DNA of 49,523 nucleotides, from positions 1 through 49,523 of the forward strand of contig CACZAK010000050.1 of NCBI GenBank assembly GCA_902779075.1, read 5' to 3'. Of this stretch, positions 8,367 through 15,465 are shown piece by piece. Every line of letters begins with the position of its first letter. Within the stretch, counting starts at the first letter, position 1. The DNA is from an uncultured bacterium (lineage in GTDB: Bacteria > Verrucomicrobiota > Kiritimatiellia > RFP12 > UBA1067). The translations under genes were made by a program, and so were the position numbers. Under the pieces are notes generated by a model that saw only the letters and a program-made list of their open reading frames with translations, was not told where the DNA came from and did no database searches.

Positions 8367-8861
8367 CTACTTCTCGAGAATGTTCGAGAGCCGCGCGCGC
8401 GCGAAGCGCCAACGCCCGCTTTCCCGATCTTTGCGGAGAGTGGCGTCCAGTACGCGTGCGTCGCGCACTGACCAGCCGAAATCATCACCCTTGTAGAAGA
8501 AATCGCACGACACCTCTGCCGTCGTCTTGTCCGTGAACTTCACGGAGATGTCCTCGAACGACAGGTGGAGGTGCGTCGCCATCGTGCGGAATGCGACTAC
8601 CTGCTGCGTGATGTCCGGAACGGCAGTGGAGAGAGTGAACGTCTTGCCGAATGCCTCTACCGTGCAGCCCGGCTCGACGAGCGCCACGGCGCGACGGGCC
8701 TTGCCTATTGACTCCAGGTTCGGCTCGTTTCCGTCCTTGTCGAGGGCTGCGGACATCTTAGCGAAAGTCTCCTTCACGCGCGCCTCTTCGGATGGCGAGA
8801 GGAAATACCAGCCCGCGAACGCAAGCGCGGCGAGCACCAGAACGATGATGATCTTGTTCAC
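8367..8861 (-). CDS. Small membrane-anchored protein of unknown function
   Basis: 164 residues. An N-terminal hydrophobic segment (residues about 3-20, NKIIIVLVLAALAFAGWYFL) is a membrane anchor or uncleaved signal. The rest looks like a periplasmic alpha+beta domain, with TAEVSCDFFYKGDDFGW and a closing W-RFARARLSNILEK strand reminiscent of NTF2-like/SnoaL-like folds, but I cannot assign a family. Its ATG overlaps the stop of the signal peptidase gene (ATGA), so it is translationally coupled to lepB and may be produced with it. No catalytic motif is visible. Confidence 0.8.
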   Translation of the reverse strand: MNKIIIVLVLAALAFAGWYFLSPSEEARVKETFAKMSAALDKDGNEPNLESIGKARRAVALVEPGCTVEAFGKTFTLSTAVPDITQQVVAFRTMATHLHLSFEDISVKFTDKTTAEVSCDFFYKGDDFGWSVRDARVLDATLRKDRESGRWRFARARLSNILEK

Positions 8862-9406
8862 CAGAGGGGTCTCCCTGCAACGCGGGCAAGCGAGATTTCG
8901 CCGCCAACGTGTACTTCAAAAGGGACGGAGCGGTTATCGCCCATCACGTAGATGTGCCCGGGCCGAACCGTGCGCGGCGGCACGTTCCAGCCGGAGTTTT
9001 TTACGACATACGGCTCGTCGAGGGCCTGTCCGTTCACCACGCATACACCGTTGCTGAACGCAACGGTCTCCCCTTCGAACGCCAGTACGCGCTTGAGCAG
9101 CATGTAGCGAGTGCCGCCGTACTTCAGCACCACTACGTCGCCACGCGCCGGTGCATGGGACCGATACGCCGTGAGAACGCAGAAATTGAACCCATGCGCC
9201 GCGTATGTTGGCTCCATGCTCTCGCCGTCCACTACCATCGGACGCAGCAAGCATGTGCCAATAAGCCAAGTTGCGGCCGCCACGAGGGCGAGCCGCACAA
9301 GAAATCCGCGCGTGAGGCGCGGAAATATGAACCTAGCTAGTGACAGGGCATTACTCGGCTGAGATCGCCTCGACCGGGCAGCCGCCCGCGCACGCGCCGC
9401 AGTCAA
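8858..9406 (-). CDS. lepB: Signal peptidase I
   Basis: A type I signal peptidase that cleaves Sec and Tat signal peptides at the outer face of the inner membrane. One transmembrane segment (LVRLALVAAATWLIGTCLL) is followed by the catalytic serine motif VDGESMEPT, the catalytic lysine in YMLLKRVLAFEGE, and the conserved MGDNRS box. The start is unclear: the frame opens at a TTG at 9406 inside the ferredoxin gene, but CTG at 9346 just past the ferredoxin stop, or a GTG near 9297, would avoid the overlap; no ATG is available. An ATG overlapping the ferredoxin stop (TAATG) is in another frame and closes after four codons. The protein is short, about 160-180 residues. It sits between ferredoxin and a small membrane protein in one operon. 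Confidence 0.88.
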   Translation of the reverse strand: MTAARARAAARSRRSQPSNALSLARFIFPRLTRGFLVRLALVAAATWLIGTCLLRPMVVDGESMEPTYAAHGFNFCVLTAYRSHAPARGDVVVLKYGGTRYMLLKRVLAFEGETVAFSNGVCVVNGQALDEPYVVKNSGWNVPPRTVRPGHIYVMGDNRSVPFEVHVGGEISLARVAGRPLW

Positions 9407-9524
9407 CGCAGGTGCCTGCGTCGATCACGCACTTGCCGTCCGCCTCGGAAATCGCGCCGGCCGGGCAGGTCTCTTTGCACGCGCCGCATCCGACGCACTT
9501 CTCTTGATCAATCTTGTGTGCCAT
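9351..9524 (-). CDS. 2[4Fe-4S] ferredoxin
   Basis: 57 residues with two classical cluster motifs, CVGCGACKETCP and CVDCGACAGGCP, which bind two [4Fe-4S] clusters; a low-potential electron carrier in the cytosol. MAHKIDQEKCVGCG is the usual start of clostridial-type ferredoxins. AAGGAG sits 9 bases before the ATG. A promoter with TTGCCT, an 18-base spacer and GATAAT lies at 9561-9590. It is the first gene of a ferredoxin-lepB-membrane protein unit. Confidence 0.95.
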   Translation of the reverse strand: MAHKIDQEKCVGCGACKETCPAGAISEADGKCVIDAGTCVDCGACAGGCPVEAISAE

Positions 9525-9560
9525 TTTCTGTTCTCCTTCTTTGAGTGGTTGGCGGTGGGT

Positions 9561-9590
9561 ATTATCTCATAGACACCTTCTGTTAGGCAA
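9561..9590 (-). promoter_or_regulatory. Sigma-70-type promoter of the ferredoxin operon
   Basis: -35 TTGCCT (9585-9590), 18-base spacer, -10 GATAAT (9561-9566), about 40 bases before the ferredoxin start. Confidence 0.5.
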
Positions 9591-9727
9591 CGGTAAGATA
9601 TAACTTTTTTTTGAGCGACGTCTGAAACCAGTCGTCCCACGCAGACGAGATGACAACGCCAAACCGCGATATTACGGCATCGCTAAAATCCGCCAAGGAA
9701 GAGCTTACAATCACTTCCCGTGATCCG

Positions 9728-9835
9728 TGACACCTAGGTGTCAGTGGGTGTGACACCTAGGTGTCAGAGGGTGTGACACCTAGGTGTCAGAGGGTGTGAC
9801 ACCTAGGTGTCAGAGGGTGTGACGCCTAGGTGTCA
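9728..9835. repeat. Five-copy 23-bp tandem array of a 16-bp perfect palindrome
   Basis: The palindrome TGACACCTAGGTGTCA begins at 9728, 9751, 9774, 9797 and 9820, exactly 23 bases apart. The linkers are GTGGGTG or GAGGGTG. The fifth copy has one change (TGACGCC...). The array lies in an 822-base spacer (9525-10346) without genes, between the ferredoxin promoter and a membrane-protein gene. Confidence 0.95.
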
Positions 9836-10125
9836 TAAATCGGGGCTCTAAAGGTCATAACAAACAGGAAAGCAGTTCAAAGGCAAAGCTTCTTCTTTTC
9901 TCCCAATAGCGAAAGCCATCAAAGTTGTCCTCATGTTCATTCCTGCGAGATGCGAAGGCGGCTGGTTATCTTCTATTTTTAGAGTTCCCAATTGGGTGAA
10001 TTGACGGACTCGACGGGGCGCGGCCAGGTTTTACAACTGGCTCATTATTGAACGACATCGACGTTTTTTTTACATGCGCAAGAGCGTAAAAGTTATTTTT
10101 GGACAACGTCTTAGATTAGCCGATT

Positions 10126-10222
10126 GGCACGGGCGAGTTAGCCCGTGCGCCAAAGGCAAGTTGTTTCAAATAGTTGTTTCCAATAATCAGACGGCTCGGC
10201 GGTGAATTATGTAGATGCGCCG
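10126..10222 (+). repeat. Dispersed ~97-bp repeat, copy 2
   Basis: Near-identical to 5731-5827, including the GCACGGGC hairpin, and again upstream of a GGTATAAT promoter in the same orientation. Just before it, 9898-9966 resembles 1828-1890, and AATTGGGTGAATTG near 9991 recurs near 13985, so the spacer is built of several dispersed repeats. Confidence 0.75.
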
Positions 10223-10245
10223 ATAGGAGTGCTGAAAATTTCCAC

Positions 10246-10275
10246 TTGCGCAGGTCAAAAATGATGTGGTATAAT
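10246..10275 (+). promoter_or_regulatory. Promoter of the 10347 gene
   Basis: -35 TTGCGC (10246-10251), 18-base spacer ending TGTGG, -10 TATAAT (10270-10275), 71 bases before the start codon, with AAAGGAG in the leader. Confidence 0.55.
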
Positions 10276-10346
10276 CTCGTTCGTCAAGTGCCGTCAGAGT
10301 ATAAAAATCTCGACGCAAAAAGTTTTCAACCAAAAGGAGCAGTCGT

Positions 10347-11327
10347 ATGGACAACGAAGAGAAAAAAGAGACATTTGCCGATAAGGCAAAGGCGCAGTTT
10401 GACGCCCTCAAGACGCAAGAGGGACGTGATGCCATCAAGAACAAGGCCAAGGAAGGTGTGGAGGGTGCAAAGCGACTTTGGAACGCCGCAAGCATCGTCC
10501 AACGAGTCGTAGTGCTTGTCGCCGTCGTACTGGTGACTATCTTCCTGGTCCGCTCATGCAGTCCAAATACCCCTGCCGTAGTCGCGTCAACTGATACCAC
10601 ACAGCAGGAAAAGAATGTCTCGCCAAAGTTTGACGGTTCCGTTGACCTCGCCAAGGAAAATGACAAAACTGACAGCCAGAAGTCTTTCGTCGGTTTCACT
10701 TTCGGCACCAAAGCTGATGAGTTTAAGGATGTCACAGAAAAAATGTCTGGGAAGACTTTGGAATATTACGTTGCCACACCAAAACTAAAATCGAAATTCC
10801 GCCTATTCGATTCAGCGTACTTGCAGTTCACACGAAAGGATAGGCGACTCTATAAAATCACAATACAGACAAAAGCCGAACATTTTGCCACATACAAGCC
10901 AACCGCAATTTTGCGTGAAGCACAATACTGTGCCGCAATGATTGAACGCAAATATGGACAGAAGTTCAATCTTGCCAATAAGTCGCGCCTTTACTCTGCT
11001 TCCAAGGAGGTAGTGACTGGAAACAACAGCTGGGATCTCCTAATAGGCATGGCTGGTGGAATGCGTAATAGTGGAGAGACGGCTAAAGTAGTTGGATCTG
11101 CGATATACTCTGACGACAATCAAGATAGCAAGTTTGCAATAGCCCCAGCTGCAAACTATCATGGATTCTTCAACAACACGATTGAAGTTGAAGTGTCTTG
11201 CTGCGCAATTGATGAAAAATACCTTGGCATTACCATCTCTGCGATGGATCATGGCATAATCGAAGAAGAAGGAGGTCGTACCAAGGTCATTCCTCTCGAC
11301 GCCGATGACGATGAGGGGAATCTTTAA
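10347..11327 (+). CDS. Single-pass membrane protein of unknown function
   Basis: 326 residues. The charged N-terminus (residues 1-48) is amphipathic and Lys/Ala-rich, with the sequence KAKAQFDALKTQEGRDAIKN. A transmembrane helix follows at about 52-70 (VVVLVAVVLVTIFLV), then RSCSPN and a Ser/Thr/Asp-rich linker. Residues about 110-310 form an extracytoplasmic domain starting FVGFTFGTKADEFKDV and containing FRLFDSAYLQFTRKDRRLYKITI, of the kind seen in small-protein or lipoprotein partner domains, but I cannot name a family. A good AAAGGAG ribosome site and a clear promoter support it as a real gene. Base composition is lower in GC than most of the neighbours. Confidence 0.8.
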   Translation: MDNEEKKETFADKAKAQFDALKTQEGRDAIKNKAKEGVEGAKRLWNAASIVQRVVVLVAVVLVTIFLVRSCSPNTPAVVASTDTTQQEKNVSPKFDGSVDLAKENDKTDSQKSFVGFTFGTKADEFKDVTEKMSGKTLEYYVATPKLKSKFRLFDSAYLQFTRKDRRLYKITIQTKAEHFATYKPTAILREAQYCAAMIERKYGQKFNLANKSRLYSASKEVVTGNNSWDLLIGMAGGMRNSGETAKVVGSAIYSDDNQDSKFAIAPAANYHGFFNNTIEVEVSCCAIDEKYLGITISAMDHGIIEEEGGRTKVIPLDADDDEGNL

Positions 11328-11417
11328 CGATTGCGGCGATCGGTCGTTGCGGCGACGGTTCGCCGACCGGCATCTCTCTTGCGATAGACAGGTGGTGGGG
11401 TGAGGCGTCCCGCCGAG

Positions 11418-11450
11418 CCGTCGCCGCCAAGATGGCGGCTTTCCCAGTTA
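11418..11450 (-). repeat. Single copy of the 39-bp REP-like repeat
   Basis: The complement of the TAACTGGGAANGCCGCCATCT-type unit present in tandem at 38082-38159 and 38782-38931. Here it lies in the 184-base spacer between two genes. The CGCCGCC/GGCGGCG arms can form a short hairpin. Confidence 0.7.
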
Positions 11451-11511
11451 AGGCTCCGCGCGCAAGCACTAACTGGGACTGTCCGAGGTGGAGCATGTGG
11501 GAGAAACTGTA

Positions 11512-11904
11512 ATGGCAAAGACAAGCAAACCGAAAAACAGCAAATCCAATCGTCGGCCGTCCGATGTCGGATGTCCTGAAGCTGTGCCCTTCCCGCGTGG
11601 CGGCATAATCATGCCGCATGTGGTCTCGCCCGAAATCACGGGCGGCGAAGTGACCGCGCCGCCGCTATTCCCGCAGGCTAAATTGGAAGAGGCACTAACG
11701 AGGGAAGAACGCGATGCTAAGATAGAGCAACTCTTTCAGGAGAAGATCGAGGAACATTACGCCAAGGCACTGGCTGGCGTGAAGGACCGCCGGATCAGCG
11801 TCAGACAGATACAGCGGCTTCTGGGTATCGGCTACAGTCATGCCTGTCAGATACACGATATGCTTTCGGAACGAGGTGCAATAGAAGCAGACACCATTGG
11901 CTGA
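11512..11904 (+). CDS. Small protein with FtsK-gamma-like winged helix
   Basis: 130 residues from ATG 11512; an ATG at 11488 is in frame but lacks a ribosome site. The N-terminal half is basic and unstructured (MAKTSKPKNSKSNRRPSD). The C-terminal ~35 residues, ISVRQIQRLLGIGYSHACQI followed by HDMLSERGAIE, match the FtsK/SpoIIIE gamma winged helix that reads KOPS-like DNA sequences. No translocase motor is attached, so it is an orphan DNA-binding domain. The stop overlaps the frame of the downstream NERD-helicase gene, and the two probably form one transcription unit. Role inferred: sequence recognition for, or regulation of, the helicase. Confidence 0.75.
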   Translation: MAKTSKPKNSKSNRRPSDVGCPEAVPFPRGGIIMPHVVSPEITGGEVTAPPLFPQAKLEEALTREERDAKIEQLFQEKIEEHYAKALAGVKDRRISVRQIQRLLGIGYSHACQIHDMLSERGAIEADTIG

Positions 11905-11923
11905 CATTGGAGATGGATATCGC

Positions 11924-13822
11924 ATGGCACACATGGTTCCCAAAGAGATGCTCGAGTTCGATCCGAAGAGCCGCGAAGACGTGATCTTCAAGGCTCTGCG
12001 GAAAGGCCTGAACAACGATTACTGGGTGTTCCACTCTTTCAACGTAAACCAGACGTCGCGGGACGTGTTTTACGAGAAGGAGATTGATTTTCTCGTGTAC
12101 CACCGTGACAAGGGAATTCTCTGCATCGAGGCGAAAAACGGACACGGAATCTCATATTGCAACGGCGAATGGCGCTACACTAGCGGCCTGCCGATGTCCC
12201 ATAACGGCCCCTTCAAGCAGGCCCAGCTCGAACGCATCACCATCTGCCACCTTCTCGCGCGACGTGGCGACGAGGCCGCCCTGCTGCAGGGCGGCACGCG
12301 GTTCCGCGACCTCGCCTCGCGCTGCAAGGTCGTGTGGGGTGTCTGGTTCCACGGCATGAGCCGTGCGGAGATCAACGCGCTCGACCTTCCGTCGGACGCC
12401 CCGCGCGACCGCATCCTCGCGCAAGACGACCTGTCGCACCCCAACTTGCAGCCGGCGATCGACCGTCTGTTCGATGTGGAGCTGCCAAACGGCATCGAGA
12501 CCGCGCTGGACGACGAAGACCACCATTGGCTCGTCACCCACGTGCTCGCGCCGCAGATTCCCGGACTCTGTCCCGCCGCCCGCACCGCCGCGAACTTCAA
12601 CGACCTCATCTACCAGCAGCTCATCGACGAGCAGGCGCGCGTGCTTGACTTCCTTGAGGGACAGAAGAGCGCGGTAATCAACGGCATGGCCGGGACGGGC
12701 AAGACGTTCGTTGCGCTGGAACGCGCCAGACGTTGCGCCGCACGCGGCGAGAAGATTCTCTACCTGTGCTTCAACATGGCGTTGCGCCGCCATCTGGAAA
12801 CGACGTTCGCGGCGGCCAATCCCGCCCTCGCATCCCAAATCGACTTCCGAACGCTGGACGATTTCGTCGCAATGCTTGGACAGCCGCTGCCGCCAGACCT
12901 GAAGTCGCGCCCGAAACCCGATATCCTCGCGCTGCAGCGCACACGCTACAACACCGCCGCAGAGACGCTTGCCAACCAAATCGGCCACTTCCCCTACACA
13001 CAGGTGATTGTTGACGAGGGACAAGACTGCTCCATTAGATTCATTGAGGACTCCGGCATCATGGAGACGCTCCGTGAAGTGGTGACGATGCAGGAAAACG
13101 AAATCGGGGTCAGATCGGCGTTCTTCATGTTCTATGACGCCTACCAGCTTGTATCGCTCCGCGCAGGCGAAAACGCCGACCTGCCGCGCGTGATCCGCGA
13201 CTCCGACTGCAAGCTGACACTCTACAAAAACTGCCGCAACACAAACGCCATCGCCACCTCGGCGGCACGGGGAATCCTGGCACACGGACAATCCCCCGAA
13301 ATGGCCCGTGGCACCATTCCCGGAACCTCACCTGAGATCCATTTCTTCGACACCACAACTTCCGATGACGTCCTAACCGCCGCCGTCTCGCATACTGTGG
13401 CCGAGTTGCGGAAGTCCTATCGACCAGAGGATATCGTCCTCATCTCATGCGCGCCAGAAGGCGAAGGACACAGTCGCCTGGAACATTCCCTCAAGGTGAG
13501 TGCTGATACCGACGACCGGCGATTCAACCAGGTCTATCCCTTCACAACCTACCGCAAGTTCAAGGGGCTCGACGCTGCGGCAATAGTGCTGGTGGACGTG
13601 GGACGAGACGCCTTTGCCGGCAACCATGAAGCGTTGCCGTTCTATGAGGGCGCGTCACGGGCACGGCAGAAACTCGTGGTATTCTCCGAAATGGATGAAG
13701 CAGATTGCGCGTTCGTTCTGGATACTTTCGCCGCCGCCAATCGCTACAAGGCAAAGCCGTCCACGTCCACGCTGTCCGCCCGCCAACGCCTGGCCGACTT
13801 CCTCCAAATGGCCAACGCCTAA
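11924..13822 (+). CDS. NERD nuclease-domain / UvrD-like SF1 helicase
   Basis: The N-terminus is a NERD (nuclease-related) domain: KSREDVIFKALRKGL, then FYEKEIDFLVYHRDKGILCIEAKNG, giving the D...ExK core of a PD-(D/E)XK-type nuclease. From about residue 235 a superfamily-1 helicase follows: GMAGTGKTF (Walker A), VIVDEGQD (Walker B, DEGQD form), YKNCRNTNAIA (motif IV region), and a late YRKFKGLDAAAIVLVDV region with EGASRARQKLVVFSE (motif VI). NERD-helicases are found both in repair and in defence or mobile settings. MAHMVPKEMLEFDP at 11924 looks like the natural N-terminus; a TTG at 11897 is the frame limit and overlaps the upstream gene. A weak hairpin (13828-13844) follows the stop. Confident domain call, biological role unknown. 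Confidence 0.88.
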   Translation: MAHMVPKEMLEFDPKSREDVIFKALRKGLNNDYWVFHSFNVNQTSRDVFYEKEIDFLVYHRDKGILCIEAKNGHGISYCNGEWRYTSGLPMSHNGPFKQAQLERITICHLLARRGDEAALLQGGTRFRDLASRCKVVWGVWFHGMSRAEINALDLPSDAPRDRILAQDDLSHPNLQPAIDRLFDVELPNGIETALDDEDHHWLVTHVLAPQIPGLCPAARTAANFNDLIYQQLIDEQARVLDFLEGQKSAVINGMAGTGKTFVALERARRCAARGEKILYLCFNMALRRHLETTFAAANPALASQIDFRTLDDFVAMLGQPLPPDLKSRPKPDILALQRTRYNTAAETLANQIGHFPYTQVIVDEGQDCSIRFIEDSGIMETLREVVTMQENEIGVRSAFFMFYDAYQLVSLRAGENADLPRVIRDSDCKLTLYKNCRNTNAIATSAARGILAHGQSPEMARGTIPGTSPEIHFFDTTTSDDVLTAAVSHTVAELRKSYRPEDIVLISCAPEGEGHSRLEHSLKVSADTDDRRFNQVYPFTTYRKFKGLDAAAIVLVDVGRDAFAGNHEALPFYEGASRARQKLVVFSEMDEADCAFVLDTFAAANRYKAKPSTSTLSARQRLADFLQMANA

Positions 13823-14157
13823 TTGCCGCCACCTAAATGGTGGCATCTCTGTCAAAAGTCTTTAGCCTAAATGTCACAGTTGGATTCTAGTTTTTAGCCG
13901 CAAAGAACGCAAAGATCGCAAAGTATATCATAATTGGTTGTGTGTTTCGAATTATCCAGATCTGGCTTCTGTTTTTAGTTTTCACCAATTGGGTGAATTG
14001 CCATACAGGATAAACGGCATGTATAATCTTTGTCCTATAACTCGACTATACCAATAATATACCTTTCTATATCGTATTCAAGCACATTATTTTCTAACAT
14101 CACAATAATTCCAATCAATCGACGATTTTGACTATTTTAATTTTTCTGCCTCACCCT
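13823..14157. other. AT-rich spacer upstream of the sigma-54 operon
   Basis: No gene. 13891-13923 carries AGCCGCAAAGAACGC-type 7/8-base CGCAAAG repeats, matching those at 38258-38314. 13982-14001 repeats the AATTGGGTGAATTG word seen near 9991. 14036-14075 has clustered CTATAA/CTATAC/CTATAT words about 100 bases upstream of the -24 element, which could be activator-binding sites (inference). Confidence 0.45.
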
Positions 14158-14173
14158 TGGCACGCTCCTTGCT
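14158..14173 (+). promoter_or_regulatory. Sigma-54 (-24/-12) promoter
   Basis: TGGCACGCTCCTTGCT matches the sigma-54 consensus TGGCAC-N5-TTGC fully, with the GG and GC ten bases apart. The predicted transcript start is about 14184. Downstream are a 15-residue peptide, a YkvA protein and a membrane protein; a sigma-54 activator gene lies 3 kb away. Confidence 0.85.
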
Positions 14174-14185
14174 TACATACAGGTG

Positions 14186-14202
14186 CCTTACCACGGTGGT
14201 AA
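14186..14202. promoter_or_regulatory. Perfect 17-base dyad at the predicted transcript start
   Basis: CTTACCAC-G-GTGGTAAG: 8-base arms around one base. It sits just after the predicted sigma-54 start site, so it could be an operator or a 5'-end RNA element. No factor is known for it. Confidence 0.6.
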
Positions 14203-14227
14203 GACAAGATGACATGAAGGAGATACA

Positions 14228-14275
14228 ATGTTGACAATTCTACTGCTCACTTTCCTGATCAGGCTTTTCAAGTAA
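14228..14275 (+). CDS. 15-residue hydrophobic micropeptide
   Basis: MLTILLLTFLIRLFK, preceded by an ideal AAGGAG with a 6-base gap to the ATG. It is the first open frame after the sigma-54 promoter and ends 29 bases before the YkvA gene, which has its own AAGGAG. One hydrophobic helix with a basic end suggests a membrane peptide. It could act alone (small stress or toxin-like membrane peptide) or as a leader controlling the next gene. No homologue is recognised; the call rests on ribosome site, position and composition. Confidence 0.55.
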   Translation: MLTILLLTFLIRLFK

Positions 14276-14304
14276 CAAACAACAACCCCACAAGGAGAAA
14301 AAAA

Positions 14305-14721
14305 ATGACAAACGAAAACACGAACATCAACGAAGAAAAGGCCAAAGAGGCCTTGGACGGCTACGCCAGCAAAGTCGGCGCGGACGACGTCAAGGAGACG
14401 CTCGGCAAAGAAGACGAGATCAAAAAGCTCTTCAAGCGGGTCAAGGTACTGGCAAAGTACTTCAATGACCTGTGCGACATTCTGGAGCTTCTGCGCGACC
14501 GCGTCACGGGCGCCTACAAGGAAACCCCGTGGACGACGATTGCCGCCCTTACGGGCGCGCTCATTTACGTGCTCTCGCCCATCGATCTGATCCTGGACTT
14601 CATCCCATTCATCGGCTTCCTCGACGATGCGCTCGTAATCGGTCTTGCCATCAAGTTGGCCCAGTCCGATCTCGAGAAGTACCGTGTCTGGAAAGCGCAA
14701 CGCAAGGAGCAGGCGGCATGA
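14305..14721 (+). CDS. YkvA/DUF1232 family protein (1 of 3)
   Basis: 138 residues. The DUF1232 signature is clear at about residues 75-120: YVLSPIDLILDFIPFIGFLDDALVIGLA, split here into SPIDLILDFIPFIGFLDD and the following hydrophobic helix. The N-terminal third is charged and helical. The family is widespread, membrane-associated and of unknown biochemical function. AAGGAG precedes the start. The stop overlaps the start of the next gene (ATGA), so the two are coupled. It is the main protein gene behind the sigma-54 promoter at 14158. It is more divergent from the other two YkvA proteins of this locus than they are from each other. Confidence 0.88.
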   Translation: MTNENTNINEEKAKEALDGYASKVGADDVKETLGKEDEIKKLFKRVKVLAKYFNDLCDILELLRDRVTGAYKETPWTTIAALTGALIYVLSPIDLILDFIPFIGFLDDALVIGLAIKLAQSDLEKYRVWKAQRKEQAA

Positions 14722-15089
14722 AGGACTCCCTTGTCACAAAGAACAGGAACACCCGCCCGGCATCCGGTGCTGGCAAGCTCTACAGCGCCGGGTGCCTGCC
14801 CATCCTCATTGGATGGCTCCTGCTCGACCTGATCGGCAAGGCCATCATCTATGGAATCGCCTCGCTATTCGGTAAGCCGATGCCGACCTTGGCCATGGTG
14901 ATTAAATGGACGGCATACTCGATCTTCATCCCGTTGGGGGTAATCTTTATCGCCATCCTCATTTGGATACTGTATGTGTTCATCTCGGAACGCATAAGCG
15001 ACTTGTTCCAAAAGGGCAAAAAGGACAAAGAGGACAAGAAGGACAAGAAGACCCCTACTGAGACGAGCTCGACTGAGACTGGCTCTTAA
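14718..15089 (+). CDS. Small membrane protein with Lys/Asp-rich tail
   Basis: 123 residues, start overlapping the YkvA stop (ATGA). Two to three hydrophobic helices: LPILIGWLLLDLIGKAIIYG, a segment around WTAYSIFIPLGVIFI, and AILIWILYVFIS. The C-terminal tail is KKDKEDKKDKKTPTETSS-like, highly charged and cytoplasmic by the positive-inside rule. No family recognised. Its last 35 bases overlap the end of the convergent YkvA gene. Presumed inner-membrane partner of the YkvA protein in a sigma-54-controlled operon. Confidence 0.8.
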   Translation: MKDSLVTKNRNTRPASGAGKLYSAGCLPILIGWLLLDLIGKAIIYGIASLFGKPMPTLAMVIKWTAYSIFIPLGVIFIAILIWILYVFISERISDLFQKGKKDKEDKKDKKTPTETSSTETGS

Positions 15090-15444
15090 ATTCCTTGTAC
15101 TTCTTGAACTCTTCGGCACAGCGCGTGAATATCCAGGTGAGGACGGCCGCGTCATCTGCCCAGCCGACCACCGGAATGATGTCCGGGACGAGATCGATCG
15201 GCAACGCGAGGTAGGCGAGCCCGCCGACCATCAGGGCAATGGTGGATTTCGACACGCCATTGTACCTGCCAGTCACGGAATCGGCCACCATGTCGTATGC
15301 CGTGCGGATGTTGTCAAGCAGCCCCGAAAGAGCCGAGGCGTTCTTGATTTTATTGAGGGTGTCGTCCTTCTTCTGGGCGACATCCTCGGGCTTTTCGTTC
15401 CCGACGAACTTTTTGTATGAATTAATGATTTTGTCGATGTCCAT
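15055..15444 (-). CDS. YkvA/DUF1232 family protein (2 of 3)
   Basis: 129 residues from MDIDKIINSYKKFVG; the start is fixed by alignment with the paralogue at 17277 (MDADDIINTYKDKLG) and by AAAGGAA upstream, not by the longer frame to 15462. The DUF1232 core is LAYLALPIDLVPDIIPVVGW followed by ADDAAVLTWIF. It follows the RtcR-like activator by about 20 bases on the same strand and is probably co-transcribed with it from the sigma-70-type promoter at 17147-17175. This differs from the other two paralogues, which lie behind sigma-54 promoters. It could act as a constitutive partner or regulator of the activator (inference). Confidence 0.88.
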   Translation of the reverse strand: MDIDKIINSYKKFVGNEKPEDVAQKKDDTLNKIKNASALSGLLDNIRTAYDMVADSVTGRYNGVSKSTIALMVGGLAYLALPIDLVPDIIPVVGWADDAAVLTWIFTRCAEEFKKYKEFKSQSQSSSSQ

Positions 15445-15465
15445 GTTGTTTCCTTTCGGCATTTC

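Noticed and set aside
14472..14717. Upstream extension of the small membrane protein
   Set aside because: It overlaps the YkvA gene in another frame; the start at 14718 is coupled by ATGA.
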